Assembly: GCF_900092135.1 (NCBI RefSeq)
Contig: NZ_FMYF01000008.1
Location: forward strand, 1-64,000
DNA length: 64,000 nt
Direction: 5' to 3'
From: Raineyella antarctica
GTDB lineage: Bacteria > Actinomycetota > Actinomycetes > Propionibacteriales > Propionibacteriaceae
Position 1 is the first letter of the stretch; every line of letters starts with the position of its first letter. The position numbers and the translations under genes are program-made. The notes below the pieces were generated by a model. It ran no database searches and was not told the origin of the DNA. It saw only the letters and a list, made by a program, of their open reading frames with translations. This document shows positions 17,367 to 29,528 of this stretch, in pieces.

Positions 17367-17413
17367 CGTACAGCGTGCGTCACGGGGTCCCGCCCCGGGG
17401 CGCACGCTGTACG
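17367..17413 (+). terminator. Terminator hairpin after tsf
   Basis: A perfect 13-bp inverted repeat, CGTACAGCGTGCG at 17367-17379 and CGCACGCTGTACG at 17401-17413, with a 21-nt GC-rich loop. It starts 6 nt after the tsf stop. A TAAGCT box at 17416-17421 just downstream could restart transcription for pyrH. Confidence 0.7.
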
Positions 17414-17473
17414 CATAAGCTCTGAGACGGTCACCCAGCACCGACGGACCCACCCACCGACAGGAGACAATCC

Positions 17474-18184
17474 ATGAGCTCGTTCAAGCGCATCTTGCTG
17501 AAGCTGTCGGGGGAGGTCTTCGGCGGCGGCCGGGTCGGCGTGGATCCGGGTGTGGTCGACTCGATCGCCCACCAGATCGCCGATGTGGTCCGTACCGGGG
17601 TCCAGGTCTGCATCGTCGTCGGGGGAGGCAACTTCTTCCGCGGCGTCGAGCTGCAGCAGTCAGGCATGGAGCGTGAGCGTGCCGACTACATGGGCATGCT
17701 GGGTACCGTGATGAACTGCCTGGCCCTGCAGGACTTCTGCGAGCAGGCCGGCGTTCCGACCCGCGTCCAGACCGCGATCGAGATGCGCCAGGTGGCCGAG
17801 CCCTACATCCCGCGCCGTGCCGACCGGCACATGGAGAAGGGGCGCGTCGTGATCTTCGGCGCAGGCTCCGGCATGCCGTACTTCTCCACCGACACCGTCG
17901 CCGCGCAGCGCGGGCTCGAGATGCACGTCGACGCACTGCTGATGGGCAAGATGGGCGTGGACGGCGTCTACGACTGCGATCCGAAGACGAATCCCGGGGC
18001 CAGGAAGTACGACACCCTGACGTACGACGAGTACCTGGCCAAGGACCTCAAGATCGCCGATGCCGCGGCCATCAGCCTGGCCCGGGACAACGACCTGCCG
18101 ATGATCTTCTTCAACCTGAGCACCGAGGGCAACATCCTGCGCGTCGTCAACGGCGAGCAGATCGGTACCGTTGTCCGCAAGTGA
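17474..18184 (+). CDS. pyrH: UMP kinase
   Basis: A 236-residue amino-acid-kinase-fold enzyme that makes UDP from UMP. The motifs [32 protein letters not shown] and [13 protein letters not shown] are canonical for bacterial PyrH. The ATG is preceded by AGGAG at 8 nt. It is in the standard place between tsf and frr, but separated from tsf by a terminator-like hairpin. Confidence 0.96.
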   Translation: MSSFKRILLKLSGEVFGGGRVGVDPGVVDSIAHQIADVVRTGVQVCIVVGGGNFFRGVELQQSGMERERADYMGMLGTVMNCLALQDFCEQAGVPTRVQTAIEMRQVAEPYIPRRADRHMEKGRVVIFGAGSGMPYFSTDTVAAQRGLEMHVDALLMGKMGVDGVYDCDPKTNPGARKYDTLTYDEYLAKDLKIADAAAISLARDNDLPMIFFNLSTEGNILRVVNGEQIGTVVRK

Positions 18185-18332
18185 GGCCCCGATGGTCGCC
18201 CGCTTCGCGCCGTCGGTCTGACAGACTGGTGGGCGAAGCAGCTTCCCGAGCCCCTGGCTGCCCTGCAGATGCGGTGCGAGCCGCCCCCGTGAGTTGCGGC
18301 AGACCGCCGCATGCTGAGAAAGGAATCACTAC

Positions 18333-18890
18333 GTGATCGGCGACATCACCACCGAAGCGAAGTCCAAGATGGAACACGCGGTCGAGTTCGCCAAGGAGGA
18401 GTTCGCCGCCATCCGTACCGGCCGGGCCCATCCTGCGATGTTCAACAAGCTGATGGCCGACTACTACGGCAGTGCGACGCCGATCCAGCAGCTGGCCTCG
18501 TTCCACGTGCCCGAGGCGCGGATGATCCTCATCACGCCGTACGACCGGAGCGCCCTGAACGCCGTCGAGAAGGCGATCCGCGACTCCGATCTGGGCGTCA
18601 ACCCGTCCAACGACGGCAACACCATTCGTTGCGTCCTCCCCGAGCTGACCGCCGAGCGACGCAAGGAGTACACCAAGCTCGCCCGGACCAAGGCCGAGGA
18701 CGCCAAGGTGTCGGTGCGCAACGCTCGCCGCTCCGCCAAGGAGGCCATCGACAAGCTGGTCAAGGACAAGGAGATCGGCGAGGACGAGGGCAAGCGCGCC
18801 GAGGCCGAGCTGGAGAAGACCACCAAGAAGTTCACCGACTCCATCGACGAGATCCTGAAGGCCAAAGAGGCCGAGCTTCTCGAGGTCTGA
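18333..18890 (+). CDS. frr: Ribosome recycling factor
   Basis: A 185-residue protein that, with EF-G, splits post-termination ribosomes. RTGRAHPAMFNKLMADYYGSATPIQQLASF and ERRKEYTKLARTKAEDAKVSVRNARR are family hallmarks. The start is GTG at 18333 with AAAGGAA upstream. The 148-nt gap after pyrH contains small inverted repeats such as GTCTGACAGAC but no clear promoter. Confidence 0.96.
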   Translation: MIGDITTEAKSKMEHAVEFAKEEFAAIRTGRAHPAMFNKLMADYYGSATPIQQLASFHVPEARMILITPYDRSALNAVEKAIRDSDLGVNPSNDGNTIRCVLPELTAERRKEYTKLARTKAEDAKVSVRNARRSAKEAIDKLVKDKEIGEDEGKRAEAELEKTTKKFTDSIDEILKAKEAELLEV

Positions 18891-18892
18891 CC

Positions 18893-19783
18893 TTGTCAGA
18901 CACGGAGTCGACGACAGGCTCGCCCCGGCCGGGGCCGACCGCTCCGAAGTCGGGGCGAGCAGGTCGTAACCTGCCGGCGGCGATCCTCGTCGGCGTCATC
19001 CTCGCGACACTGTTCCTCAGCAGCCTGCTCTGGTGGATGCCCGGGTTCGTCATCCTGACGACCACCCTGATCGGCATGGCCGCGGTCGAGGTGCACCAGG
19101 CCCTGAAGCGGGTCGAGATGACCTCGGCGATCCTCGTGATCGAGGCCGGGTTGGTGGCGATGATGGGCGGCGGCTACATCATGACCCGCCGGGCACCGGA
19201 GTACTCCTCGACCTTCCTGGTGGTCTGCCTGGGACTGATGGTCCTGGCGTCCTTCCTGGTGCGCCTGCCGAAGGGCGCGAAGGGGTTCGTCAAGGACACC
19301 GCGGCAAGCATGCTGACCATCGCCTACCTGCCCCTGATGGGTGCATTCGCGAGCCTGCTGGTCGCGGAGACCGACGGCGCCGGACGGGCCATCCTCTGGT
19401 TGGGCACGGTCGTCTGCTCCGACACCGGGGGCTACATCGCCGGCGTCCTCTTCGGACGCCACCAGATGGCGCCGACCATCAGCCCGAAGAAGACCTGGGA
19501 GGGGTTCGCCGGCTCCCTCCTGCTGGGGGCCGCCTTCGCGGCGGTGGTCGGCGTCCTCGTGCTGGGCACACCGTGGTGGACCGGCGCACTGGTCGGCATC
19601 GCCCTGGTGATCGCCGCGATCGCCGGCGACCTGGTCGAGTCCCTGATCAAGCGTGACCTCGGCGTCAAGGACATGGGGTCCTTCCTGCCCGGACACGGGG
19701 GCGTAACCGACCGAATCGATGCGATGGTGCTCTCCGCCCCGGTCGCCTGGATCCTGATGCATTTCCTTATTCCCGGAGCGTGA
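18893..19783 (+). CDS. cdsA: Phosphatidate cytidylyltransferase
   Basis: A 296-residue multi-pass membrane enzyme that makes CDP-diacylglycerol for phospholipid synthesis. About seven hydrophobic segments are seen. The CDP signature spans [13 protein letters not shown] through [13 protein letters not shown], and [15 protein letters not shown] and [12 protein letters not shown] are conserved. The start is the TTG at 18893, two bases after the frr stop, with GAGG 8 nt before it at the end of frr; no ATG or GTG fits. Translation is probably coupled to frr. Confidence 0.92.
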   Translation: MSDTESTTGSPRPGPTAPKSGRAGRNLPAAILVGVILATLFLSSLLWWMPGFVILTTTLIGMAAVEVHQALKRVEMTSAILVIEAGLVAMMGGGYIMTRRAPEYSSTFLVVCLGLMVLASFLVRLPKGAKGFVKDTAASMLTIAYLPLMGAFASLLVAETDGAGRAILWLGTVVCSDTGGYIAGVLFGRHQMAPTISPKKTWEGFAGSLLLGAAFAAVVGVLVLGTPWWTGALVGIALVIAAIAGDLVESLIKRDLGVKDMGSFLPGHGGVTDRIDAMVLSAPVAWILMHFLIPGA

Positions 19784-19785
19784 AC

Positions 19786-22330
<2,545 letters not shown>

Positions 22331-22369
22331 CGGATGACGTCGGCCCGCGGAGGGCCCGACAGCCACGAA

Positions 22370-22407
22370 GAGGGCCGGTCAGGGGTGTGGACCCCCGACC
22401 GGCCCTC
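22370..22407. terminator. Bidirectional terminator between gdhA and ribH
   Basis: GAGGGCCGGTC at 22370-22380 pairs with GACCGGCCCTC at 22397-22407, with inner GGGG/CCCC extension. It lies between two convergent genes and can serve both. Confidence 0.8.
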
Positions 22408-22467
22408 GGTCGTCCTGCGAGGATCGGACGAGCTGCTGGCCACGTACGGTCCTCACCGCACCGAACG

Positions 22468-22938
22468 CTAGGCGGTCACCGCATCGATGGCGTCGAGCGT
22501 GGCCAGCACGGCGATCGCCGCCTCGTACCCCTTGTCCTCGGTGGAGTCCGGCAGCCCGGCCCGGTCCAGGGCCTGCTGCTCGTTGTCGCAGGTGAGCACG
22601 CCGAAGCCGATCGGGACACCGGTGTCGACCGCCACCTGGGTCAGGCCCATGGTCGCTGCCTCGCAGACGTAGTCGAAGTGCGGCGTGCCGCCGCGTACCA
22701 CGACGCCGAGCGCAATCATGGCGTCGAACCGTTCCGCGAGCCGGCGGCAGGTGACCGGGAGCTCGAACGTGCCGGGGACACGCACGACGGTGATGTCCGC
22801 GACGCCGCTGTCGGTGAGCGCGGCCCGGGCGCGGTCGACCATCTGGTCGGTCACCTCGGGGTACCACTGGGCTCCGACGATCGCGATGCGCCGTCCGGTG
22901 CCCTGGGCGGTGATGTGGGGGGAGCCGAAACCGGCCAT
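22468..22938 (-). CDS. ribH: 6,7-dimethyl-8-ribityllumazine synthase
   Basis: A 156-residue lumazine synthase that joins the ribityl-pyrimidine and the four-carbon phosphate, the step before riboflavin synthase. Motifs include VPGTFELPV, ALGVVVRGGTPHFDYVC and PIGFGVLTCDNEQQAL. The ATG at 22938 follows AGGAGG at a normal spacing and sits one base after the ribBA stop, so it is coupled. Last gene of the riboflavin operon. Confidence 0.95.
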   Translation of the reverse strand: MAGFGSPHITAQGTGRRIAIVGAQWYPEVTDQMVDRARAALTDSGVADITVVRVPGTFELPVTCRRLAERFDAMIALGVVVRGGTPHFDYVCEAATMGLTQVAVDTGVPIGFGVLTCDNEQQALDRAGLPDSTEDKGYEAAIAVLATLDAIDAVTA

Positions 22939-22939
22939 G

Positions 22940-24198
<1,259 letters not shown>

Positions 24199-24199
<1 letters not shown>

Positions 24200-24822
24200 C
24201 ACTTGTCTCCGTCCTGCGTGGCCCACCCGGTACCGATCCGGTCCAGGTAGGTAGCGACATACTTGCCGATCACATCGACCTCCAGGTTCACCATCGCCCC
24301 GACCGGCAGCGCCCCCAGCGTCGTCTCGGCCAGGGTGGTCGGGATCAGGGACACCGTGAAGGCGTCGGGGCGGACCTCGACGACGGTCAGCGACACGCCG
24401 TCGATGGTGATCGAACCCTTCTCGACCAGGTAGCGCGACAGCTCGGGGGCCAGCGCGATCTCGACGACCTCCCAGGCCTCACCAGGGGTCCGGGAACGTA
24501 CGGTCCCGGTGCCGTCGACGTGGCCCTGCACGAGGTGGCCGCCCAGCCGCCCGGTCGCGGCCATGGCTCGCTCCAGGTTGACGGGGGAGCCGACCGCCAG
24601 TCCGCCCAGTCCGGAGCGGGCCAGCGTCTCGGCCATCACGTCCACCCCGAAGGTGTCGCCGTTCAGGTCGGTCACGGTCAGGCAGACCCCGTTGACGCTG
24701 ATCGAGTCCCCGTGGTGGGCGTCACTGGTCACGAGCGGGCCGCGGACGCGGAGCACCGCGGACTCCTCCCCGTGTCTGAGGTCGACGATCTCGCCGACCT
24801 CCTCGACGATGCCGGTGAACAT
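24199..24822 (-). CDS. ribE: Riboflavin synthase alpha subunit
   Basis: A 207-residue protein with two lumazine-binding repeats, each starting with an MFTGIVEEVG-like or LVQGHVDGTG-like segment. It dismutates two lumazines to riboflavin. SVNGVCLTVTDL and TIDGVSLTVVEV are the paired repeat motifs. The start is ATG 24822, two bases after the ribD stop; upstream AGGAGG-like sequence lies within the ribD end. Confidence 0.95.
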
Positions 24823-24824
24823 GG

Positions 24825-25925
24825 TCAGGCCTCCTTCGTGGCGGGTGCCATCGTGATGCGTACGTCGGTGCCGACCAGGCCGACATCGGTGATCGTGAAC
24901 TTCAGGGCGTCGGCCAGGGTGCGGACCCCGAGGTCGCCGACCAGCGGCAGGCCCGAGCCGAGCAGGGCGGGGGCCTGGTAGACCAGGACCTCGTCGACCA
25001 GGCCCTCCCGGAGGAAGGCAGCGGCCAGGGTCGCCCCACCCTCCAGCCAGGCGTGCCGGACCCCGACCCGATCCAGCTCCGCCAGGGCCCGACGGGGATC
25101 GCCGCCGGGCAGGAACAGTGTCTCGGCCTCGTCGGAGCGCAGCCGGGCGTCGGGCGGCACCTGACGGTCACCGACCACCACGCGCAGCGGCTGGCGCTCG
25201 GCGAGGGTGCCGTCGGCGTGCCGTACGGTCAGCCGCGGGTCGTCGGCCAGGGCGGTGCCGGTACCGACCACGATGGCGTCGCACAGGGCGCGTCGGTGGT
25301 GCACGTCGGCACGCGCCTCCGGACAGGTGATCCACTGCGAGCTGCCGTCGGCCGCGGCGGTGTGCCCGTCGATGGTGGCGGCGACCTTCCAGGTCACCCA
25401 CGGACGCCCGAGTCGTACGGCCCGGGTCCAGATCCGGTTGACCTCCTCGGCCTCCTCGGCCAGCAGGCCGCCGAGCACCTCCACCCCCGCGGCGCGCAGC
25501 GTGGTGGCGCCACCGGCAGCGGCCGGGTTGGGATCGGGCTGGGCGTAGACGACGCGTGCGACACCGGCCTCGACCAGGGCGGTGGCGCACGGTCCGGTCC
25601 GTCCGGTGTGGTTGCACGGCTCCAGCGACACGTACGCGGTGGCCCCGCGCGCGGCGGCCCCGGCGGCGCGCAGCGCCTCGACCTCGGCGTGCGGCGTGCC
25701 GGCCCCGTGGTGCCAGCCCTCGCCCACGACCGTGCCGGTGGGGGAGACCAGGACAGCGCCGACGCGCGGGTTCGGGTCCGGGAGGGGGGAGAGGGTGGCG
25801 AGCGCGATCGCCCGGCGCAGGTACTCCCGGTCGGTGGCGACGGCGGGATCCTCGACGCCGACGGGTACCGTCGTGCCGGGTCCATCCGGGCGCACGTGGG
25901 TGTGCGCGGCGTTCCGCTGGTCCAT
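24825..25925 (-). CDS. ribD: Riboflavin deaminase/reductase RibD
   Basis: A 366-residue bifunctional enzyme. The N-terminal cytidine-deaminase-like domain has the zinc motifs HAEVEAL and PCNHTGRTGPC. The C-terminal reductase domain starts near residue 155 (WVTWKVAATIDGHTA). It performs the deamination and NADPH reduction that follow GTP cyclohydrolase II. ATG 25925 has the strong ribosome site GGAGGAGGACG; upstream in-frame codons belong to the leader. First gene of the operon, directly downstream of an FMN riboswitch. Confidence 0.95.
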   Translation of the reverse strand: MDQRNAAHTHVRPDGPGTTVPVGVEDPAVATDREYLRRAIALATLSPLPDPNPRVGAVLVSPTGTVVGEGWHHGAGTPHAEVEALRAAGAAARGATAYVSLEPCNHTGRTGPCATALVEAGVARVVYAQPDPNPAAAGGATTLRAAGVEVLGGLLAEEAEEVNRIWTRAVRLGRPWVTWKVAATIDGHTAAADGSSQWITCPEARADVHHRRALCDAIVVGTGTALADDPRLTVRHADGTLAERQPLRVVVGDRQVPPDARLRSDEAETLFLPGGDPRRALAELDRVGVRHAWLEGGATLAAAFLREGLVDEVLVYQAPALLGSGLPLVGDLGVRTLADALKFTITDVGLVGTDVRITMAPATKEA

Positions 25926-26083
25926 CGTCCTCCTCCGGTCGGTCAGCGACCCCGGGGCTGGACGTGGGAGGGAGCTCCCGGACGGGACGACGGGCGCCGA
26001 CCTCGCAGCGGTCGTTGCAGGACCCTGCGATGTCGCCGACGCGCCACCCGCCAGCAGGAGCTGACGAGCGGTCGCCACGTACG

Positions 26084-26208
26084 CGTGCGCCTCCCATCCG
26101 GACTTTCACCGTCGGTCCAGGAATTGCACCTGGTCAACCGACCACCCGAGGGTGGCCGGGTCGCGGACTTTCACCGCCGGTTCGGACTTACACCGACCCC
26201 GGAGCACG
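26084..26208 (-). promoter_or_regulatory. FMN riboswitch (RFN element)
   Basis: Read on the minus strand this is a clear FMN aptamer: GGTCGGTGTAAGTCCGAACC, CGGCGGTGAAAGTCCGCGA, a variable helix, TTGACCAGGTGCAATTCCTG, GACCGACGGTGAAAGTCCGG and GGATGGGAGGCGCACG in order. The closing P1 helix is CGTGC with GCACG. FMN binding lowers expression of the riboflavin operon downstream. The 158-nt expression platform before ribD holds a TCGCAG/CTGCGA hairpin (26003-26030) but no typical U-tract terminator, so control may act on translation or by Rho. Confidence 0.95.
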
Positions 26209-26216
26209 TGCTGCCG

Positions 26217-26222
26217 AGGCTA
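26217..26222 (-). promoter_or_regulatory. -10 box TAGCCT of the riboflavin operon
   Basis: TAGCCT on the minus strand would place transcription start about 7 nt further, at the first base of the riboswitch P1 helix. Confidence 0.55.
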
Positions 26223-26430
26223 CCACGCGACAGGCCTCCTCCCCAGAGTCCACCAGATGGAGGTGCTGTCCAATGGTCCGGTCCTGTCCGAGGGCCTCTC
26301 GATCTCCTGCGTACGGGCATCCATGGACCCCGTCCGCCCAGCGCCTGACAGGCCCCGCGCGGACCGACACCGAGGAGAGGGGTTCCGCGGGGCGTATGGA
26401 GGAACGCGAGGCGGGTTCCCTGATGCAAGC
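26223..26430. other. Intergenic stretch with no gene seen
   Basis: Between the riboflavin promoter and the terminator of the transporter gene. Short open frames here have no recognisable similarity or ribosome sites. It may hold upstream promoter elements for ribD; I see no other structure. Confidence 0.5.
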
Positions 26431-26473
26431 GACCGGCGGGCCAGCCCCCTGAGTGGGAGCCGACCCGCCGGTC
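26431..26473 (-). terminator. Terminator hairpin after the MFS gene
   Basis: GACCGGCGGG at 26431-26440 pairs with CCCGCCGGTC at 26464-26473. A second small hairpin, GGTCGG/CCGACC, lies at 26488-26502 next to the stop codon. Confidence 0.65.
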
Positions 26474-26504
26474 ATGAGGTGGTGCGAGGTCGGGGTCCGA
26501 CCGA

Positions 26505-27965
26505 TCAGGCGTTGGCGACCGCCAGCTCCTCCTCGGCGAGCTGCTGGGCGTCGGAGCGCCCGGCCTTGGGCCGCGGCACCATGGTGGTCATCAGGCCACC
26601 GAACAGGGCCACACCGGCGAAGACGTAGAAGGCGGTGTTGCCACCCAGACCGGCGGCGGCCAGCCAGCCACCGATCAGCGGGCCGAGGATGCCACCCAGT
26701 CGGCCGAAGCCCGAGCACCACGCCACGCCGGCGGCGCGGACGTTGGTGGCGTAGTAGTTGGAGGTGAAGCCGTAGATCAGCACCTGGGTGCCCAGCACGC
26801 CGACGCCGGCGACGGCGATGTAGGCCAGCAGCATCGGGATCGGGAAGCCGAAGGTCATCAGCGTCAGCGACAGGGCCGCCAGGGTGAAGGTGGTGATGAT
26901 GACGCGCTGCGGGCCGGCCTTGTCGGCGACGCGGGAGGCGATCAGGCCACCGACGACGGCACCACCGTTGAGCAGCAGCAGGAAGATCAGGCCGTAGCGC
27001 TTGGCGGCGTCCGCACCCATGCCGGCGTCCTGGAAGTGCCCGCCCATGATGCTGGGCAGCCAGGTGTTCAGGCCGAAGGTCAGCAGCAGGCCGGAGAAGC
27101 TCATCAGGCCCAGGAACAGCGTGCCCACCAGGTACTTCTTCGAGAAGATGCCGGCGAAGCCGACCTTCTCCTTGATCTCCAGGTGCAGGTCCTCGGCGAC
27201 CGGGACACCACCGAACTGCTGGTGCTCACGGAGCGGGATGCCGGTCTTGCGGGAGATGGCGACGGCCCGGTCGACCTGGCCGCGCGAGAGCAGCCAGCGC
27301 GGGGACTCGGGGAGCATCACCAGGGCGAGCGGGAAGAGGAACAGGATCGGGGTCGCACCGATCATGAACATGCCGCGCCAGCCGATCTGGCCGAGCAGGG
27401 CCAGGCCGAGGAAGGCGGCGAGCACGCCACCGGCGGGGATGCCGGAGTAGACGATCGCGTTGTAGAAGTTGCGCTTGCCGGCCGGGGCGAACTCGGCCAT
27501 CGTCGCGCCGGCCGTGGCCAGCAGGACGCCCAGACCGAGGCCGGTGATCAGGCGCATCGCGCCGAAGACGGTGACCGACTCGGCGAAGGCGGTGATGAAC
27601 ATGCCGAGGGAGAACCAGGCGATGCCGCCGAGGATCAGCTTCTTGCGGCCGATGCGGTCACCGATGGCACCTGCGGCCAGGGCGCCGATCATGACGCCGA
27701 TCAGGGCGTAGGAGCCGAGTTCGCCGGCGACGGCCGGGTTCATTGCCTGGCCACCGGTGATACCGCTGGACCACCAACCGAGGGCGTTGGAGCCGCCGGT
27801 GCGGAGGCCGGGCAGGACGGTGCCGTAGACGGTCAGGTCGAAGCCGTCGAAGAGCAGGGAGAGTCCGGCGATCGCGGCTACCCAGCCGGCGGTCCGTGCT
27901 TCCTTGGCGTGGTCGGCCGGGATGTCGGGGATGGTGCTCGCTGACGAGCGGGTGGTGGTGTTCAT
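26505..27965 (-). CDS. MFS transporter, aromatic acid:H+ symporter type
   Basis: A 486-residue transporter with twelve predicted membrane segments. The first helix motif LLFDGFDLTVYGTVLPGL matches the DGYDL-type signature of the AAHS family (PcaK, BenK), which import benzoate or hydroxybenzoates with protons. GDRIGRKKLI is the loop 2-3 motif and PESPRWLLSRGQ the motif after helix 6. No aromatic degradation gene is nearby, so the substrate stays open. The ATG at 27965 has TGGAG upstream. The 240-bp upstream region has palindromes that could bind a regulator. Confidence 0.8.
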   Translation of the reverse strand: MNTTTRSSASTIPDIPADHAKEARTAGWVAAIAGLSLLFDGFDLTVYGTVLPGLRTGGSNALGWWSSGITGGQAMNPAVAGELGSYALIGVMIGALAAGAIGDRIGRKKLILGGIAWFSLGMFITAFAESVTVFGAMRLITGLGLGVLLATAGATMAEFAPAGKRNFYNAIVYSGIPAGGVLAAFLGLALLGQIGWRGMFMIGATPILFLFPLALVMLPESPRWLLSRGQVDRAVAISRKTGIPLREHQQFGGVPVAEDLHLEIKEKVGFAGIFSKKYLVGTLFLGLMSFSGLLLTFGLNTWLPSIMGGHFQDAGMGADAAKRYGLIFLLLLNGGAVVGGLIASRVADKAGPQRVIITTFTLAALSLTLMTFGFPIPMLLAYIAVAGVGVLGTQVLIYGFTSNYYATNVRAAGVAWCSGFGRLGGILGPLIGGWLAAAGLGGNTAFYVFAGVALFGGLMTTMVPRPKAGRSDAQQLAEEELAVANA

Positions 27966-28108
27966 CTGGGCTCCAGTGTGAGGGGGTCCGTGTCGGCGCT
28001 GGCGCGGCCTTCTGTGACCTGGAGTCCGCTCGCCGTTCGGTCCGCGGGGCCCCTCGGTCGGGGGGGTTGCTCCAACAGTGGCGGAGGGTGACCCCTGTCA
28101 CACGCTTG

Positions 28109-28151
28109 TGTTCCGGTGAAACGAACATGTCGAGGGCAACCTAGGTACCTA
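28109..28151. promoter_or_regulatory. Palindromes between MFS gene and dxr
   Basis: TGTTC, 9 nt, GAACA at 28109-28127 is a perfect dyad of the size bound by GntR or IclR-class regulators. Next to it, ACCTAGGT at 28139-28146 overlaps the 10-bp palindrome TAGGTACCTA at 28142-28151. They lie upstream of both divergent genes. No regulator gene is adjacent. Confidence 0.4.
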
Positions 28152-28205
28152 CCGAGGTGCGTGCAGGGAAAATATCCGGGGTGCTTGGCGTGCGACACTT
28201 GACCG

Positions 28206-29429
28206 GTGCGAGACGTGATCATTCTGGGAAGCACCGGCTCCATCGGCACGCAGGCGCTGGAGGTCATCTCCGGCCGCAGGGACCGGTTCCGGGTCGTCGG
28301 GCTGGCGGCCGGGGGCGGCAACATCGACGTGCTGGCGGCCCAGGTGCTGGAGTTCGCCCCGCGGACCGTGGCCCTGGCCCGGCCCACCGCCGTCCAGGAC
28401 CTGCAGCTGGCCCTCTATGCCGAGGCCCAGCGGCGCGGCTGGAACCGGGGTGAGATGGAGCTGCCGCGCATCATCGCCGGCCCCGACGCCGCCACCGAGC
28501 TGGCGGGGGAGCGGGCCGACGTCGTCCTCAACGGCATCACCGGGTCGGTCGGCCTGCTGCCGACCCTCGCCGCCCTGCGGGCCGGCACCACCCTTGCGCT
28601 GGCGAACAAGGAGTCACTGGTGATCGGCGGCCGGCTGGTCACCGAGGCGGCCGCCCCGGGCCAGCTCGTCGCCGTCGACTCCGAGCACTCGGCCATCGCG
28701 CAGTGCCTGCAGGCCGGACGGGCGGACGAGGTGGACAGGCTCGTGCTGACGGCGTCCGGCGGCCCCTTCCGGGGACGCACCCGTGCCGAGCTCCGCGACG
28801 TGACGCCCGACCAGGCGATGGCCCACCCGACCTGGCAGATGGGTCGGGTGATCACGATCAACTCGGCCACGCTGGTGAACAAGGGCCTGGAACTGATCGA
28901 GGCCGGCCTGCTGTACGACATGCCGCTGGACCGGATCCAGGTCGTCGTCCACCCCCAGTCCGTCGTGCATTCCGCCGTGCAGTACATCGACGGGGCGCTG
29001 ATCGCCCAGTGCTCCCCGCCCGACATGAAGCTGCCGATCGCCCTGGGCCTGGCCTGGCCGGAGCGCACCCAGGGTGCCGCCGCGCCGGTCGACTGGACCC
29101 GTGCGGCGTCGTGGACCTTCGAGCCGCTGGACGGCGAGGCGTTCCCGGCAGTTGAACTGGCGCGTCGGGCGGGCACACTGGGAGGCACGGCACCAGCGGT
29201 CCTCAACGCTGCCAACGAGGTCTGTGTCGATGCGTTCTGTGAGGGCCGCATCGGCTTCCTGGACATCGTCGACACGATCGCCGCCGTCCTGGACGAGCAC
29301 TGCGACCCCGGCACCACCGGGGTGACGGACGGCTCCGCGTTCGTCGGGGACGACGCGATCACGGTGGAGATCGTGATGGCCGCCGACGCCTGGGCCCGTA
29401 CGGCCGCGCGGCGCCGCACCGGCCACTGA
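28206..29429 (+). CDS. dxr: 1-deoxy-D-xylulose 5-phosphate reductoisomerase
   Basis: A 407-residue enzyme that makes 2-C-methylerythritol 4-phosphate with NADPH, the committed MEP-pathway step and the target of fosmidomycin. The NADPH motif is [37 protein letters not shown] and [15 protein letters not shown] carry metal and substrate residues. The GTG at 28206 is 6 nt after GACACT, a near match to a leaderless promoter. It precedes the site-2 protease gene, the usual actinobacterial order. Confidence 0.95.
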   Translation: MRDVIILGSTGSIGTQALEVISGRRDRFRVVGLAAGGGNIDVLAAQVLEFAPRTVALARPTAVQDLQLALYAEAQRRGWNRGEMELPRIIAGPDAATELAGERADVVLNGITGSVGLLPTLAALRAGTTLALANKESLVIGGRLVTEAAAPGQLVAVDSEHSAIAQCLQAGRADEVDRLVLTASGGPFRGRTRAELRDVTPDQAMAHPTWQMGRVITINSATLVNKGLELIEAGLLYDMPLDRIQVVVHPQSVVHSAVQYIDGALIAQCSPPDMKLPIALGLAWPERTQGAAAPVDWTRAASWTFEPLDGEAFPAVELARRAGTLGGTAPAVLNAANEVCVDAFCEGRIGFLDIVDTIAAVLDEHCDPGTTGVTDGSAFVGDDAITVEIVMAADAWARTAARRRTGH

Positions 29430-29472
29430 GAGCCGGCGGCGAGCGGCCAAGGGCGTACGGGCCGGCGTCGTA

Positions 29473-29492
29473 CGTGCCCGCGCCCGGGCACG
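29473..29492 (+). other. Hairpin between dxr and rip
   Basis: CGTGCCCG and CGGGCACG form an 8-bp stem with a 4-nt loop, 44 nt after dxr and 36 nt before the next start codon. It may be a terminator or processing site. Confidence 0.45.
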
Positions 29493-29528
29493 ACCGTACT
29501 TCCCCGCTGGACGACGAGAGGACCCCCG

